NCBI RefSeq assembly: GCF_035594125.1
Contig: NC_087155.1
Coordinates: 5,040,192-5,104,191 of the forward strand
DNA from: Scylla paramamosain
Lineage: Eukaryota > Arthropoda > Malacostraca > Decapoda > Portunidae
DNA length: 64,000 nt
Direction: 5' to 3'
Position 1 is the stretch's first letter, and every line of letters starts with the position of its first letter. The notes under the pieces were generated by a model. That model was not told the DNA's origin. It did no database searches and worked only from the letters and a program-made list of their open reading frames with translations. Below, one piece after another: positions 1-15,422 of this stretch. The translations under genes and the position numbers were made by a program.

Positions 1-171
1 TTAGGTGTAATAAGGTGGCCCACAAGACTGTCCCTTTCCACCAGGGGCTGACAGGGCTAAGAGTGTGAATTAAGTGTATGTAAGTGTATGGTGCTTCGTC
101 TGGCTCCCCTTTTTTGGTGGCATGGTATATAGATATATATATATATAAACAGATTATTATTATTGTTGTTG

Positions 172-242
<71 letters not shown>

Positions 243-629
243 TATTTATTTTTTCTTATATATCTTGGCCTGTTGTGCTAGTGGTCCATCCTGATTTAAT
301 AAACAAGAGTAATTTAGGATAAGATTATAAATATTTTATTATGAAAAGATGGGGTTTTCAAGTAGACTGAAATTGCAGTGGACGAAGTCCATAGGAGGAA
401 TCTTGAACATGGAAAACTGGCCAAAAAGAGAAGGAAAAAAAAAAGTATGGCTTGGGAAACTGTCTTTAAATGACTGAATCTGAACTGTGTTTACACAAAA
501 CATGAATGTTAATCGTGAAAGGAATAGGCTTTCTTCTTGCACATTATACTGAGTGCAAGAAACTTGGTTTCTGTTTATGTGATTTTAATCATCAGTACTA
601 ATGAATTCCTTACTTTTCCAAAGCTGCAG
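1..629. other. Intronic sequence upstream of the first visible HPS5 exon
   Basis: No coding sequence was recognised. The stretch holds an ATT microsatellite and A/T-rich DNA and ends in a polypyrimidine-containing acceptor (ctgcag) before the exon at 630. It is read as intron because the following exon starts in the middle of the HPS5 protein. Confidence 0.6.
152..248. repeat. (ATT)n microsatellite
   Basis: An ATT tract with a short internal GTT interruption, directly visible. Confidence 0.95.
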
Positions 630-773
630 CAGGCCAACACACAACTGTTGACATCTTCCTTGGAACACCGTGGACGAGAGGTCACCACATTAATCTGGGC
701 ATTTTGTCAGCCTGAACTCTACATTGGTGATGCCAGTGGCCGTGTCACTATGCTCTATGCATCCAAAAGCAAG
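630..773 (+). CDS. HPS5: HPS5 exon (N-terminal WD40-like region)
   Basis: This internal exon encodes about 48 residues including SSLEHRGREVTTLIW and ELYIGDASGRVTMLY. The pattern matches the HPS5 N-terminal beta-propeller segment, where an EHKGR-VTAL-W stretch is followed by a VGD-GKV blade. The acceptor is ctgcag just before 630; an alternative cag at 630-632 would shorten the exon by one codon. The donor is AAG|gtaggc at 773/774. The exon starts and ends in phase 0, which fits the next exon at 9263. HPS5 is a BLOC-2 subunit that helps deliver cargo to lysosome-related organelles such as pigment granules; in flies it corresponds to the eye-colour gene pink. Earlier exons with the start codon lie outside the window. 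Confidence 0.85.
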
Positions 774-1439
774 GTAGGCAATTATTTGCTGACAACTGTT
801 CCATTTTTTTTTATTAATTTACTTTCTAAGCCAGTAAGAATCTAACATAGTACCTTTTTCTAACTTTTAAGTACTACAAATGATGGAATATGGGCTGCAA
901 CATTCAAGAGGGGTTTAGCATGATAGCAGGCAGCTATACAATTTTCGAAGGAAAAGAGAAAAATACAAGGAAATTAAGTAATATTTGAGAGAAATAAACC
1001 ACTCTCTACCCCTCTATTTTAAGCTGCACATGATTCAAATAACTTGGAGGAAAAACACCTGTAGTAGCTATTCCTGTACTTACAGCCATTGTAGTAGTTT
1101 TACTGAATAAGGTATAATAACTTAAAAAGATATAGTGCAGTACAATACTGTAAAGTCAAAAGTTGAAATACACTATTTATAATACCTCCCTAAACCATCC
1201 TTTCTCAGGTTTAGATAAAATATATCTGAGTACAGTAGGAAGTGATAAGATGGGAAGTGAGCATAGGGAGGGAAGAGCAGCTGAGATATGAGGAGGGAAG
1301 TGTGGTTATGGGTGGGCGAAGTGCATTGCTGTTGTTGTCATTGACAGGTTGGTTGATGAAATTTTTTTTCTTTTAATATCTAAAGAAAGCAACAAAGAAA
1401 ATGCATAATCAGTAACAGGGTTAAATTTATTTTTAAAGG

Positions 1440-1662
1440 ATTCCAGGAAACCACATACACACATGAAGGAATGATAAAAAAAGTTGTTGATTTCCATGAT
1501 AAGACCAAGATTGAAATATGTGGCAGTGGTGTGGTCTCCTCATACAAAGAGGAATATTGTAAAATTAGAAAGAGTACAAAGAGCAGTCACTAAGATGGTT
1601 CCAGAGTTGAGCAAGCCAACCAATGAAGAGATTAAAAATGTTGGCAATTTCTACCCTTGAAA

Positions 1663-1759
<97 letters not shown>

Positions 1760-2040
1760 TTTAATAAACATCTATAGAATGATAAATGGTATGGAAAATG
1801 TGAACAAAAAATGTTTTATAAATTTAGACACACAAAGTACAAGGGGACACAGTAAGAAGCTGAAGAAAGTTAACTGCAGAAGAGACATCAAGAAGTATAG
1901 TTTTCCTCACAGAAATGTGAACAAATGGAATGAACTCAGTGAATACATTGTCAATGCTGTAACTGTCCATGCTTTTAAGACCAAACTGGATAGATATAGA
2001 GGCAGGATACTATGAGATTACTCCCGTAAACCACAACTAG
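1440..2040 (+). mobile_element. 3' fragment of a CR1/L2-like non-LTR retrotransposon
   Basis: Broken frames encode the C-terminal part of the same RT family as the long element at 5218-7705. They include a WSPHTKRNIVKLERVQRA stretch, then RGDLINIYRMINGME, then a KKYSFPHRNVNKWNELS stretch ending near 2015. The fragment is 5'-truncated, starts after the RT palm, and is interrupted by a (GA)n expansion. Its orientation is the same as HPS5. It is a dead fragment. Confidence 0.8.
1667..1756 (+). repeat. (GA)n microsatellite inside retrotransposon coding sequence
   Basis: About 44 GA units lie between codons for NRRERE and RGDLI of the RT C-terminus, where related copies have a short purine-rich ERRERGDLI stretch. 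Confidence 0.95.
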
Positions 2041-2352
2041 GTTCCAAAACCCCTCGTGATGAGTGAAAATATGCGAAGTAGAGACAGGATTGCGTTCAGT
2101 AGTGCAGCTTGGGTGGCCTGAGTCGCCCAACTGAATGGTTTTTAGGCACCTCCCAGGATACTGTAAACAAATCATTGATGTTGCCATGGAAATGACTATA
2201 TTCTACTCAACTTTGTAGCAGAAAACATATGGCTGATGTTTATCTATTTAGTGATTTGTATTAGCAAGGACACTTGCTGTCCTTGGTGATGAGGTTCTTG
2301 GTAAAGATCTGTTACTAATATCATTAATTACCCATACCTTTTCCTTTATTTT

Positions 2353-2481
2353 CATTCTTTTATATATTCAAGATTCAGTACTTTACTTACTAGTGCATGT
2401 CATTGCATGTATGTTGACATTCTTTTTATATATTCAAGACTCAGTACTTTACTTATTAGTGCATGTCACTGCATGCATGCA
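2353..2481 (+). repeat. 65-bp tandem duplication
   Basis: Two adjacent copies, starting at about 2353 and 2418, share a cattctttttatatattcaag start, an agtactttactta core and a gtgcatgtca end, with few differences. Confidence 0.85.
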
Positions 2482-2886
2482 GACAGTATTGTAGTCATCT
2501 GCAATAAATGAGTGAGTATAGCACCGATATAAGTTTGGTTGGGCGGCCATTTCTGTTGTGACATCATCACAGCACAGAGCGCACCACCTCCTCACTTATA
2601 AACCTTTTCTACACTTAAACAATTTTTAAACTCATACTTTTAGACTCATCCTTACGGATAAAAAGAAGAAAAAAAAAAATTGGTACACTCACCTGTGAAG
2701 ATACTACAGTTTAATTGATGATGATGTGCAATTCTTTGTTTACTCATCTACAGTACACTATGTATTTTCTTTTTATATATTTTAATTGATATGTCATACA
2801 GTACAGTACTGTACTGTATTTTTATTTTTTATTTATGAACTGATTAATTATTAGTCCAGAAAATGGTTATTTTACCACAGAAATAA

Positions 2887-3389
2887 TTAAAATCTTAAAA
2901 AATATGAATATCTATTGGCCACAGAAACCCACAGTATACTGAGGAGTTGGTAATACAAATTTACATATATTAGCCAGAAAAATCTGCAACATACTGAGGG
3001 CATGATAGGTGAACTGGTGATAGTCAAGTGATTACTGTATTGCAGGAGAGTGGTGGCCTTACTCATCAGTCTGTGAATATTCCACTGAAGAACTGTTAGA
3101 TGTGTGGTGGTGGTGCCCCCTCCCACTCTCTCTGTCGTTCCTAGAGGGCTGAGTGTGGCCTGGGGGAGTGGGGGTATTAGGATCCTGCCAGGTGTCAGAT
3201 GACACAATGGGTTGCTGCTGTTCTTCACCTGAGCATGCTGGCCACTTCCTGCATTGAATGCATGGAGGTAATCTAGACCCAAAGATTCTCATTCTTCTGT
3301 AGAGCAGCCTGTGACATGTGGAGCTGCTTCACCTCACTGCGAAGTGCCTCCACTTCCTGCTGTAGCTTGTTGATCTCTTGGTTGTTGAG

Positions 3390-3445
<56 letters not shown>

Positions 3446-4470
3446 TAATAAACGGTTTATTCTTTAGGCAGTTAACAAACTGAAAATGTACAGAGGGGGT
3501 ACTAGGGATGTCATGGAAAGTTTGATGTGGGATGAGGTGTGGATGGGGGCTCACTTGCTCCTTTTGGAGAGGGGGGCAACTTGGTTGGCACTCTCCAGGT
3601 ACGTGGGTGGGTGAGGATGGTGGAGGGGTGGCAGGCTGGCCAGTTATCTGGTGGGGAATGGCCCAAGCAGTGTTGGCCACTGCTGCCTGGGGTAGTGGAG
3701 GTGTCAGGTGACTGGCAGGTGATAGAGGTTGACCTTATCCACTAGTGACCGGCCTGTGTAAGGAAGGATAAGCCACCAAGGTGAGGTCTGGAGGAGGAGG
3801 AGGGGGGGGGGTGCGGCTGACACAAGGTAGAGCTGACGCCGGGGCCTTGGTGAGATGGGTTTTGGGCCTCATGAAGTATTTCACACTCCATGCATTGTGC
3901 TCCTGCTGACAGTTGACCTGCTGACAGTTGACTCTTTCCCCTCTCATGATGCATTCCTTGCATTCCTTGGAGTTGTGGTTCTCTTCACAGAAGCCACATT
4001 GCACCCTGTGGTTGCACTGCCACTCCCTGTGGCCCCACCTCCGTGGGGCCACAGTGGGAAGGCTGGCTTCCCACTGAACCTCTCCACCTTGCACAGCATC
4101 ATTCCTGGGAAGCTGACCATTGCCGGTTGTTTCCCTTGCCACATGGCAGTCACCTGATTCCTGGGCTCCTCTGTGTAGGACATGTTCCTTGTTCCTTAGA
4201 GGACTAAAGGATGCTGCTCTATATAACTTGTAGGCATAAAGTGGGCATAGTTCCTGATCATTACTTTGGTGCATCTGTTGTCCTCGGTAATCTTCATCAA
4301 CTTCATTATGGCACCTTGATAAGGGTAACCCACTTCCATCAGGAACCTGGCCAGTCTCTGTCCCAAGTCACAGTAATGATGGTCTTGGCAGTCATTTTGG
4401 GTTGCACAGACAGGTTCCAATGGTGATGGGCAACATCTGCTATCCATATTGCCCTGTCCCTGGGTGACAC
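2887..4470 (-). mobile_element. Relic of an I-type retrotransposon (gag ORF1 plus start of ORF2)
   Basis: On the minus strand, frames at 4447-4196 and 4274-3735 encode pieces of a gag-like ORF1. One piece has the zinc-knuckle pattern RWGHREWQC...QCGFCEENHNSKEC, the same family as ORF1 at 43705-45387. A coiled-coil-like stretch (NNQEINKLQQEVEALRSEV) follows near 3400-3280. The start of an apurinic endonuclease domain (LTVLQWNIHRLMSK) lies near 3110-3050. Frameshifts and an ATA tract (3391-3442) break it. RT is absent, so this is the 5' part of a dead copy. Confidence 0.75.
3391..3442. repeat. (ATA)n microsatellite
   Basis: A run of ATA units inside the relic ORF1, directly visible. Confidence 0.95.
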
Positions 4471-4851
4471 TCCTTAAGGGAAGGTGAGATGAAAAAGGTG
4501 ATTTTGGGTTGTATTAGTCATTGGGGGAGGCATTACACCTGCACTTTTGTTACTGTCTGGTTTGCTTTTCTTTTTTCTTTCCTTTCCTTTCTTCATGAGT
4601 GTAAATTCTCCATTCGACACTGTCCTCCATTGTGTCTGCTGCTTCTCACCTGGAAGGCCATTTCACGCACTTGCACAAGTCCAGTGACCCATTAGGTGTT
4701 GTGGGCACACCATGGTGAGTTGGATCAGTAGCAGCCAGTGAATCACAAGTGGGCTAACACTGGACATGACAGTGTTAAGGGAGGTAGAAAGATTTGACAA
4801 CTGAAACTAGTCATGGGTTCGGGTATCCAGCTCCTCTGAGATCGAGAGTTC

Positions 4852-4855
<4 letters not shown>

Positions 4856-4934
<79 letters not shown>
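4856..4934. repeat. (GA)n microsatellite
   Basis: Uninterrupted GA run, directly visible. Confidence 0.97.
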
Positions 4935-4938
<4 letters not shown>

Positions 4939-5105
4939 TCCTACTTAGGGTTTACTATGTGTATACATGTGATGCCAATGGTAGGTAAATGTGACTGATA
5001 CTTGTCAAACGAAACTTGGGATGGTAAGAATTTAGGATTAAGTATGAAACTCACATAGTGTGAAACTCAGAATGGTAGTGTATATAGAAATGGCTAAACA
5101 CTTAC

Positions 5106-7705
<2,600 letters not shown>

Positions 7706-7750
<45 letters not shown>
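7706..7750. repeat. (TG)n microsatellite at the 5' truncation of a retrotransposon
   Basis: About 22 TG units immediately adjoin the truncated end of the minus-strand element. Confidence 0.97.
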
Positions 7751-7752
<2 letters not shown>

Positions 7753-8425
7753 TTGTGTTTCATGTAATGTGGATGAGATGAAGATGTGTATAGTAAAGAA
7801 ATATAGAATAAAACATGACAAGAAGAAAAGATAATAGATTGTAATGTGAAAAATAACAAGAATAGGATAGTTAGTGGTAGAGGCAGAGTGAACGGAAAAA
7901 GAAAGAAAACATGAGACATGTTCATGTGGGACTGACGCTCACTACAGTGCCTTTTCAGCTCTCCAGCAATGCTGGTGGTAAACCATCCTCATTATCTGTC
8001 AGGAAACAGTCTCAGTACCTTTTTCATTGTTAGGTGGACAGGGTCATGGATATGAGATGACTCATTTTCTTTCATTCCACTTAGGAATTTAGATCACCTT
8101 TGTAAAAGTGTTTGATCATGTATTTTTTTTTTAAATATTTATACATATGTTGTAGTTTTCATCTCTTCAATTTTGAATGTTTTTATTTTCAAATAAATAT
8201 CTTTGCAAAAAGGACAATAGCTACTCTCCTTAAGTATGTGAAGAAGGAAATTTAGTAGTGTACATTTCATATAATTATATACATATATAAAAACTTTGTT
8301 TCATTTTATGCAGTTTAATTTATAATACAGTAATTATGCATTGAATGTGCACCTATCATAATTTCTTTTAAAGAGATTTTACTTCATTATTGTTAGTATT
8401 TAAAGCAGTACCCTCTATGGCTGTG

Positions 8426-8745
8426 ATGGTGACAGCTTGTGTCCCAGTGGTCAGCACATTGAAATGGTAAACTCAAGAACCTGAAATTGAATCTCACCAG
8501 AGACTGACCATTTATCTGTTATCACTGAATATTTCAAGATAACTCATATATTACCATCAACTCTATCTATTTGTATTCTTCAGAAATCATCATCAGGTGT
8601 CATTAGTCTCTACATGGGATATCACTTTAAAAATCCTGCCTGCACCACTACAGGTGAAAGCTAGCCATCCAAGACAGTGATAGATAGAGCTGCTATGAGC
8701 CAGTCTTCCAAAGCTGAAAAATAAACCTAAAGGCATATTATGTTC
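8426..8745 (+). mobile_element. Putative tRNA-derived SINE
   Basis: The segment gtcccagtggtcagcac resembles a Pol III A box (TRGYNNAGTGG-like). About 35 bp later aattgaatctcacc resembles a degenerate B box. An unrelated body and an A/T-rich tail (aaatgaataaataaatac) follow. No full tRNA fold was established. Boundaries are approximate. Confidence 0.5.
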
Positions 8746-9262
8746 AAGATGTAAATGAATAAATAAATACAATGATTTAGTTTTGTTCTTACTAAAGGAA
8801 GTGCTGGGTCATCATTTATTGGTAAAACCAGTAGCATTTCTGTTCTGGGTAGGATAACTGATCATTTATTATGATACTGAGTGTCTGGGGGTGGAAATGG
8901 ACTTATGATAGTTGTACCTGGGATGAAAATCTGCATACACATATAAGACTGGATTTTTTTGCACTTGTATTTTTTAGAAAAGATTGTGTCTTAAAGGTAA
9001 GTCATCATATATAGTAAGTAGAAAATAATGATGTCCATCAATATCTTATATTTGTCAAATAGAGTACTACATTATATTTATATGCCAGCTTAGAAGCTAC
9101 CTAAGATTCTCAATTTATTTTATCTAAAGTATTTTGAATAAAACAGTGCTTATCTTCTGTTATTGATGAAAATGCTATGATGAATGCATTTTCAATATAT
9201 CTTGGACATTGCTCAAAACTATTCAAGGTATTTTCTATAGCCCACACATATTGTACTTGCAG

Positions 9263-12200
9263 ACTGCTTCCCTGTTCAGAAGCTCTTCCCTCCATCTCAT
9301 GACCCTGGAGTCAAGCATTATTCAGTTGGACTATCAAGAGGGCTACTTGCTGGTGTCCACTCTTACCCATTCCTATGTGTGCAACACCAACTCAGAGACC
9401 TTCAGTCAGGTGGGCACCAAACTCAGACAGGGGGAGTATGGAAGCTGTTTTTGCCAAGTGAACCACAGTGGGATGTCCTCTTCACACACAGAAACCTCGG
9501 AAGGAGTAGAGGAACTAAAGGCTTCTTTGACGTCTTCCACAGAGAAGTTTGGTCTTTCAGATTGTTATGAAGCTAAGGAAGAAGAACAGGCATATCACAA
9601 TTGTGACTTGAGAAAAAACAGGCCAAGTAGGACAGCATCACCAATGCTCATGTCCCATGTATTTTGTGCTCGTCCTGGTACAAGAATATGGGAAGCTGAT
9701 TACTCTGGAAAGGTACTTGTTACTCACCAATTAAAGAGTGCCCTTATTATACCCCCAGCAGAGGTGCTCCTCACAGATGGCTCATTTAAAGAAAAAGAAC
9801 TTCTAGAGGAGATAAGTCTCCTGCCAGAGACTTTGTGTCCCACAGATAAAACTAGGGAAAAATTAACTGGCCATGAACTAGCTATGAGCACCCCTGTTAA
9901 GGCCACTCATCCTCCTGTTAGTGTGGCCTTCACTAAGATGATGAGCTTCTACAATAAATATCTTCTTGCCATATCTGCCTATGGCTTATACATAATTGAT
10001 CCAGCTATCTCCAAGATACTTATATGGATTAGTGTGTCTGAAGGTATCACAGATGTCAAAGTGTCTGGAAATTCTCTCATCTATAAATCAGGCAGTGGTT
10101 GCATCCAAAATTTCATGATAACAACTGTGGACATTGCAATTTTGGTTCTACACTCACGGAAACTCTTTCTGGAATGTACTTCTTTGTGTTTGAAATATAA
10201 AGATATATTTACAAAGTCTGAATTGCTGTCTCGCTTAGGGGCAAAAATATTGACAGATCTCTGTAACAATATTACATCTGGTATAATTAAGGAAAAAATT
10301 AAAGGCTTAAGACTTTTTATTGGCATAAATAAAGAGAGGAACCACACCATGAATTTGACAAAAGTTTCAGGTGTTACATACATAAAGAATAAAAGCTTTG
10401 AGGCTGAAGAAATAAAAGCCAATTTAAATGTTGCACTGAAAAAGAATAATTCATTTTCTTTCAATATGACAGTTGCAAGATGGAATAGTGAACCCTATCT
10501 TGGAGGAAGTAAAAAAGAATGGGAACAGTCGTCACTTGCCCAAGGCACTCTGTCCAAGGAAAGCATCCCCATGCAACAAGAGGGGAAAAATATGCCAAAT
10601 AATCCAACATCAGTACATCTCCATGAAATACCAGATTATTCAACCAGTGTAGATACCCTGCCATCTGGATCTTCAGAGAAGTGCATAGTTGATTTCTGTT
10701 CAACATCACAGAAATTTTCATCAAGCTCAAGACCTGATCTGGAGAATATCACTACTCCCACCTCAGACTCCTATTCCCCACAGTCAGATGCTTTATCTTC
10801 TCAAAAGAGCCTAGACAGCTCCACAGAGATGATTGAGGATCCCCTGTTCACCCCTAATGACAGTCCTTCTCCTGATCAAGAAGCTGTATCACGGATGTTC
10901 CCGGAAAGGCATCCTCCAACAGCCCTTAATTATGCCTCTCATAATTTCTACAATCTGGCTTATGCCCCTATCCATCCTGGTTCTGAAGCTGCTACTCTTC
11001 TGCAAGACTTGATGGAGAATGTCACCACTAATGTTGTGGACACCTTTGCATCTGGAACCCGAACTCTCACAGAGCGACTGAAGAGTGTGGTACCACTAGT
11101 GTCTCCACAGAAGGGTGCTGAGGGAGTAGTGTCAGGGTTTGAAAGGACAGGGAATCATCCTAGTAATGGTCCAAATGACTATCCCATTCTCACTCCCTTG
11201 AAGAACACTGATGTCAGTGATGACCCCCCAGCTGACATTGTCATCCACACAAAGTCCAGAAAGAAGCAGCCTCAGAAGCAGTTATCAGTTGTATCTGCCA
11301 GTGGTAGCTCTGAGGTAGACTTGGAAGAGACAGCGTCTCGACCAGAGCTTCCAGGTGTAGTGAAAAATTTGCATGAGCTAGTTTGCACCACAATGCAGCA
11401 GATGATCAGTACCACAAACTCAGAGGAAGCACACAACTTGCTTGCTCATTGGTTTGAAGTGTTCTGCCACACTGTACAGGAGATGCAGCATGATAGTACA
11501 TATTCATCACAAACAGTAAGTGAAGACCAGACTGGAGAGGGGCCAGTTTCCCTCTCCTCCATTGAGTCATCACACTCACTGGGCAGTGCAGATACTTCCA
11601 GTGACTCCCTCCACTGGGACTCCAGTGACATTGGCTTTGAGCCATCATCTCTGAGTCTTGATATCCTGGAGAAGATTTCAGGCCTGTTCCTAGAGAGCCT
11701 GCAAGCTGGGGTAACTGTCAACAACTTTCAACTTTCTTTGGTGACTGCCCAAAAGGCAGATTTCCCACAGCATCCCATGACACCTTCAGAAGTGAGAAGA
11801 TGTGATGCATTGTATGCTCAGGTTATAGCCAGTGACTGTGGGCTACTGCAGTACTCACATATCCTAAATGCACTCGAGTCCTTAGGTCATCATTATTATC
11901 TCCTGACTTGGGCTGCCCTAATGGAAAAGATTACCAAGAACAGCAACACACTTAGCCAGCCACTACCAGACATCATCCCTGATCTAGAATTCACCCGAGC
12001 ACAGTGGGTGTCCATCTTGCACAGTGTGGCTTCTTCTAGTAGCACCAAGAATCTCATCACCACAGCAGCTCAGTTTGAGAGTCCTATTGTAATTCAAGAT
12101 GTGATTTTCCTCCTCCAGTACATGACCACTCATCCAGTACAGATGAACTGCACCATCACCAAAACCCAAATCCCTAAGCTGTTATTACAATATTTGATTG

Positions 12201-12957
12201 AGTTCTCTTACCACAGGAGTCCAACAAAGGCATATCTAGACTCCTGGTGTCATTATTCAGAACTGCAAGGTGATATTCTTTGTGCCTTATTGAGTATGAC
12301 CAATGTAGGTCCTTCACATTTCTCCTGCAAATGCGGAATGCCAGTACCTTGTAGAAGACATGTGGCCTTGGAGGCACTTGAAGAAACAGTGTTACTTCAT
12401 GATATTTTAGATCCAAAAGGTTTGGCAGAAATGTGCCAAAGCCTTGGCTACTGGAAGGGATACTGTATCATAACCCTTGCTTATTGTCTACAGCCTCATA
12501 TTCAGCTCTTCCCATACATTTTGCAGACCTGTGATGCAGATCTTCTGAATAACTTTTTAGAAGTACTACATCATAATGATTTTGGAATGGCTTTCAGAAC
12601 CATAGCAAGAATTACCAGTAAAGAAACCTCCATTATGCTCTGCTTTGATTGTCAAAGTAAAATTCCCTTCCCTGAAAAGAAAATTATTATTGAAGACAAC
12701 AGGGCAGTATTTAATCATAAAGTGAAAGTGAATGGCAACTCCAGCTTAACAGAAAATCTTAATGAATCTTGCCTAATGGAGGTAAGCAGCAAAAGGCTCA
12801 CCAATGACCAGATGCCAGTCCAGGATGGTATCAGAAGCATAAATCATCTGTGGGAGGTGGTGGTTGCAAAAGTATTGCGCAGATCAAGTGCAGCTAACAC
12901 CCTCAGGCTACTGACCAGTGTGCAGGACACAATTCCTCCTGGAATAATTTCCAAAAG
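9263..12957 (+). CDS. HPS5: HPS5 giant exon (rest of propeller and the central/C-terminal region)
   Basis: One exon of 3695 bp encodes about 1231 residues. The acceptor is acttgcag|ACT and the donor AAAAG|gtaagtg, leaving two bases of an arginine codon. The frame stays open upstream to an ATG at 9209, but that part is intronic. Conserved HPS5 blocks are LESSIIQLDYQEGYLLVSTL, the GEYGSCF stretch, VFCARPGTRIWEADYSGKV, and a propeller blade near ISAYGLYIIDP. A long Ser/Pro-rich low-complexity region follows, then helical blocks such as GLAEMCQSLGYWKGYCIITL near the end, which matches the CRSCGFWPGYLIL block of vertebrate HPS5. Vertebrate proteins of about 1130 residues are encoded by many exons, so intron loss or fusion is inferred here. 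Confidence 0.95.
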
Positions 12958-14189
12958 GTAAGTGCAAGTACATTACAAGCATTGCATGACCACATACACA
13001 GGCAGATGAATGCACACACATGTGTAATGAGTCAGACAAGAACTAGACTAAAATTAACATGTTTTACTCCTGAAAGATATTTCACCAGTCATTTATATTG
13101 CACATGTCAGTTACATTTATACAGAGGACATTGGAATCCATCACCGTAATCTACTTCCAACTAGTGCACTATTTAAGAGTCCTTTTATTTTTTACTCACC
13201 CACATTAGCTTGATCTTGGTATTTCTCTTTGGAGGTAAGTTATTTTTTATCATATATCATCTCAACAAAGTGCATCTATATAATCACATTACTATAGCTG
13301 TGGAGAAGATAACTAAATGTGCAAGAATAGTATGTAATCTGTATCTTACATCTTTCAGTTCTTTGGCAAAGACCTTGTGCATATGTCCTCATTGGGTTCT
13401 TTTAGGTGTTTGGTACTCTGTGCTGAAATTTTCCTTTTGGGGCAAAGTGGGGCTGAGATTTAGCTCAAGGTTGTGCTATTTCATCATGTTGGAAGGAGGA
13501 GCAAGTGGAGCATCGAGGATCCTTTTAGTCCAGCTTTGTGTATTAAGTGATTGAGTGCCTCAGTGACATGTGGTGGCAATTGTTATTTGAATCTCCTAGT
13601 TTGTAATGGCTTATAAGAGTATAGATAAATTTTGTGTTTGTGAAGTGCAGTCATGTCGCCACTAACCCGCAGTATTCTAAAGCGAGTCGCATCTGATGCA
13701 GGTGGTCAGTTTGCTTTCAAGTCATACTATAACTTGGGGAACTTAAAGCTTAATGTGAGGATGGGCCACAACAAGCCATAGAAAAGTCTGTAACAAGGAG
13801 CAGGGTAACATTAATGTCGGAGGAGAGAGCACATTGCCACCACCATACACAGTGGTGCGAGTTTAGTGAGGAGAAGGGCAAGCTGCAGCTGCCAATGCCA
13901 CCACCATTGCCATCATACACAGTGATGTGAGGTTAGTGAGAAAGATGATAAATATAATATTATCTTCGGTTATATATATACAGAAATTTTGAATATTATA
14001 GGTAGTCTGGAAATATTTTATTTTGATTTTTGAGAGGTCAGAATCATAATAATTTTCTGCCATTGATTTCATTTAAAGCTCTAATGCGAATTTTGTCTAC
14101 ATTGGTGGTCAGAGCGGAAGGCACGAGACTTGCGAGACCCTAAGAGGAAGATTAATAGCATAAAAAATACGTTTCAATAAGGGCACTCA

Positions 14190-15110
14190 CCTAAACTAGT
14201 AATTGATAGGGTACTCTCCTGCCCTCTTAATCTTTTGGAGTCTAAAGGGGAGTGAATTAGCCAGGTGTTGGAGATACTGAGAGTTAATATTGTCCCATAC
14301 ATTCTGAATAGTGGCTTGGAGGAGTGGGAGGGAGGAGGTATTTCTGCCATTGAGTTTAAGTTTAATGTTCGCCCACAAATTTTCCACAGGGTTAAGGTAT
14401 GGCAAATTTGTGGGCCAAGGTTTCAGAAGGCTGACATTGCAGATATCAAACCAGTTAACAATTAAGTTAGCAGTATGGCATGGTGCACTGTCTTGCATAA
14501 AGGTATCAGCATTGCACTTTTCCATAGTCATCTAATTCATTCACAACTAGTTCAAAGTAGTTATTCTGGTTCATCCAAACAATTTTTTTGCTGAAACACT
14601 AATTTCCCAAGACCATAAAAGAAAAACAACCCTGCACCATCGAAGAGTCTGAGTGTTTTACAATGTGTTTTGTGTAATGGAGGTTGTAAGCATTACTACC
14701 AGGTCTGTGGTACACACGGTTTCTCTTGTTGTCTAACCTGAAAGCATACCTCATGTGACCCATGTACCCTACGCCATTTCTTTAAGTCCCATTCCTTGTG
14801 TTGAGACACAAAAGCAAGCCTTGTCAGATAGTGAGCACGTGTAACACAAGGTTTTGACACTGCACGCCAAATACAGTATCCCAAGTCGTGTTCACGTATC
14901 TGCGCACAGTCCTCTCACTTACCCTAATCAGCAAAGCAGGGTTCCTGGCCTTGAGTTCCCTGCTGGTTATACGAACGTGGACCTCAAGCTGCCTGTGAAT
15001 AATGTTCAGAGTCCTTTGACCCACACCATGCTTATGCCCTGCTGGCTTGTGAGGTGGTGGGGAAGCATCCTCTCCTCCCTCCTGATAAGTTTTGGTCATA
15101 CATTGAACAG
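14190..15110 (-). mobile_element. Tc1/mariner-like transposon relic
   Basis: Minus-strand frames encode three consecutive parts of a Tc1-type transposase. At 15099-14824 is a helix-turn-helix part (SERTVRRYVNTTWDTVFG). At 14884-14696 is RLAFVSQHKEWDLKKWRRV. At 14531-14196 are the catalytic QDSAPCHTA and LNPVENLW motifs. The first catalytic aspartate, expected after WRRV in a WSDE-like motif, reads SHE. Frameshifts and this change make it inactive. Terminal inverted repeats and TA duplications could not be fixed by eye. Confidence 0.8.
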
Positions 15111-15324
15111 TTCTGAGGGCTAAACCTCAGTGTTCATGGCTTGATTTATTCTCCCTTACTAAGGCACATATAACTGAAATTTTGGGTTTAGTAAGACGTT
15201 TTCTAGGCCCCATAATAGGTGGTAACAGGATAGGATGGTATGCCTACACAACCACAAAAAAACAGGCCATAAGGGGCAAGAAAAATTCAAACAAGAGGCA
15301 GCACAAGACATGGGCGAATAAAGA

Positions 15325-15327
<3 letters not shown>

Positions 15328-15417
<90 letters not shown>
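15328..15417. repeat. (AT)n microsatellite
   Basis: About 45 AT units, directly visible. Confidence 0.97.

Positions 15418-15422
<5 letters not shown>

Noticed and set aside
1623..2015. A protein with a long RE-repeat (GA-encoded)
   Set aside because: It is a microsatellite inside a dead retrotransposon fragment, not an RE-rich gene.
7706..7925. N-terminal ~75 residues of the 887-codon frame, including a signal-like hydrophobic stretch and TH repeats
   Set aside because: This part is translation of flanking intron and a (TG)n run, not element sequence; sister copies lack it.
9209..9262. ATG at 9209 as the start codon of the large HPS5 frame
   Set aside because: A polypyrimidine tract and acttgcag directly precede 9263. 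The residues before it do not resemble HPS5, and the upstream exon at 630-773 joins in phase at 9263.
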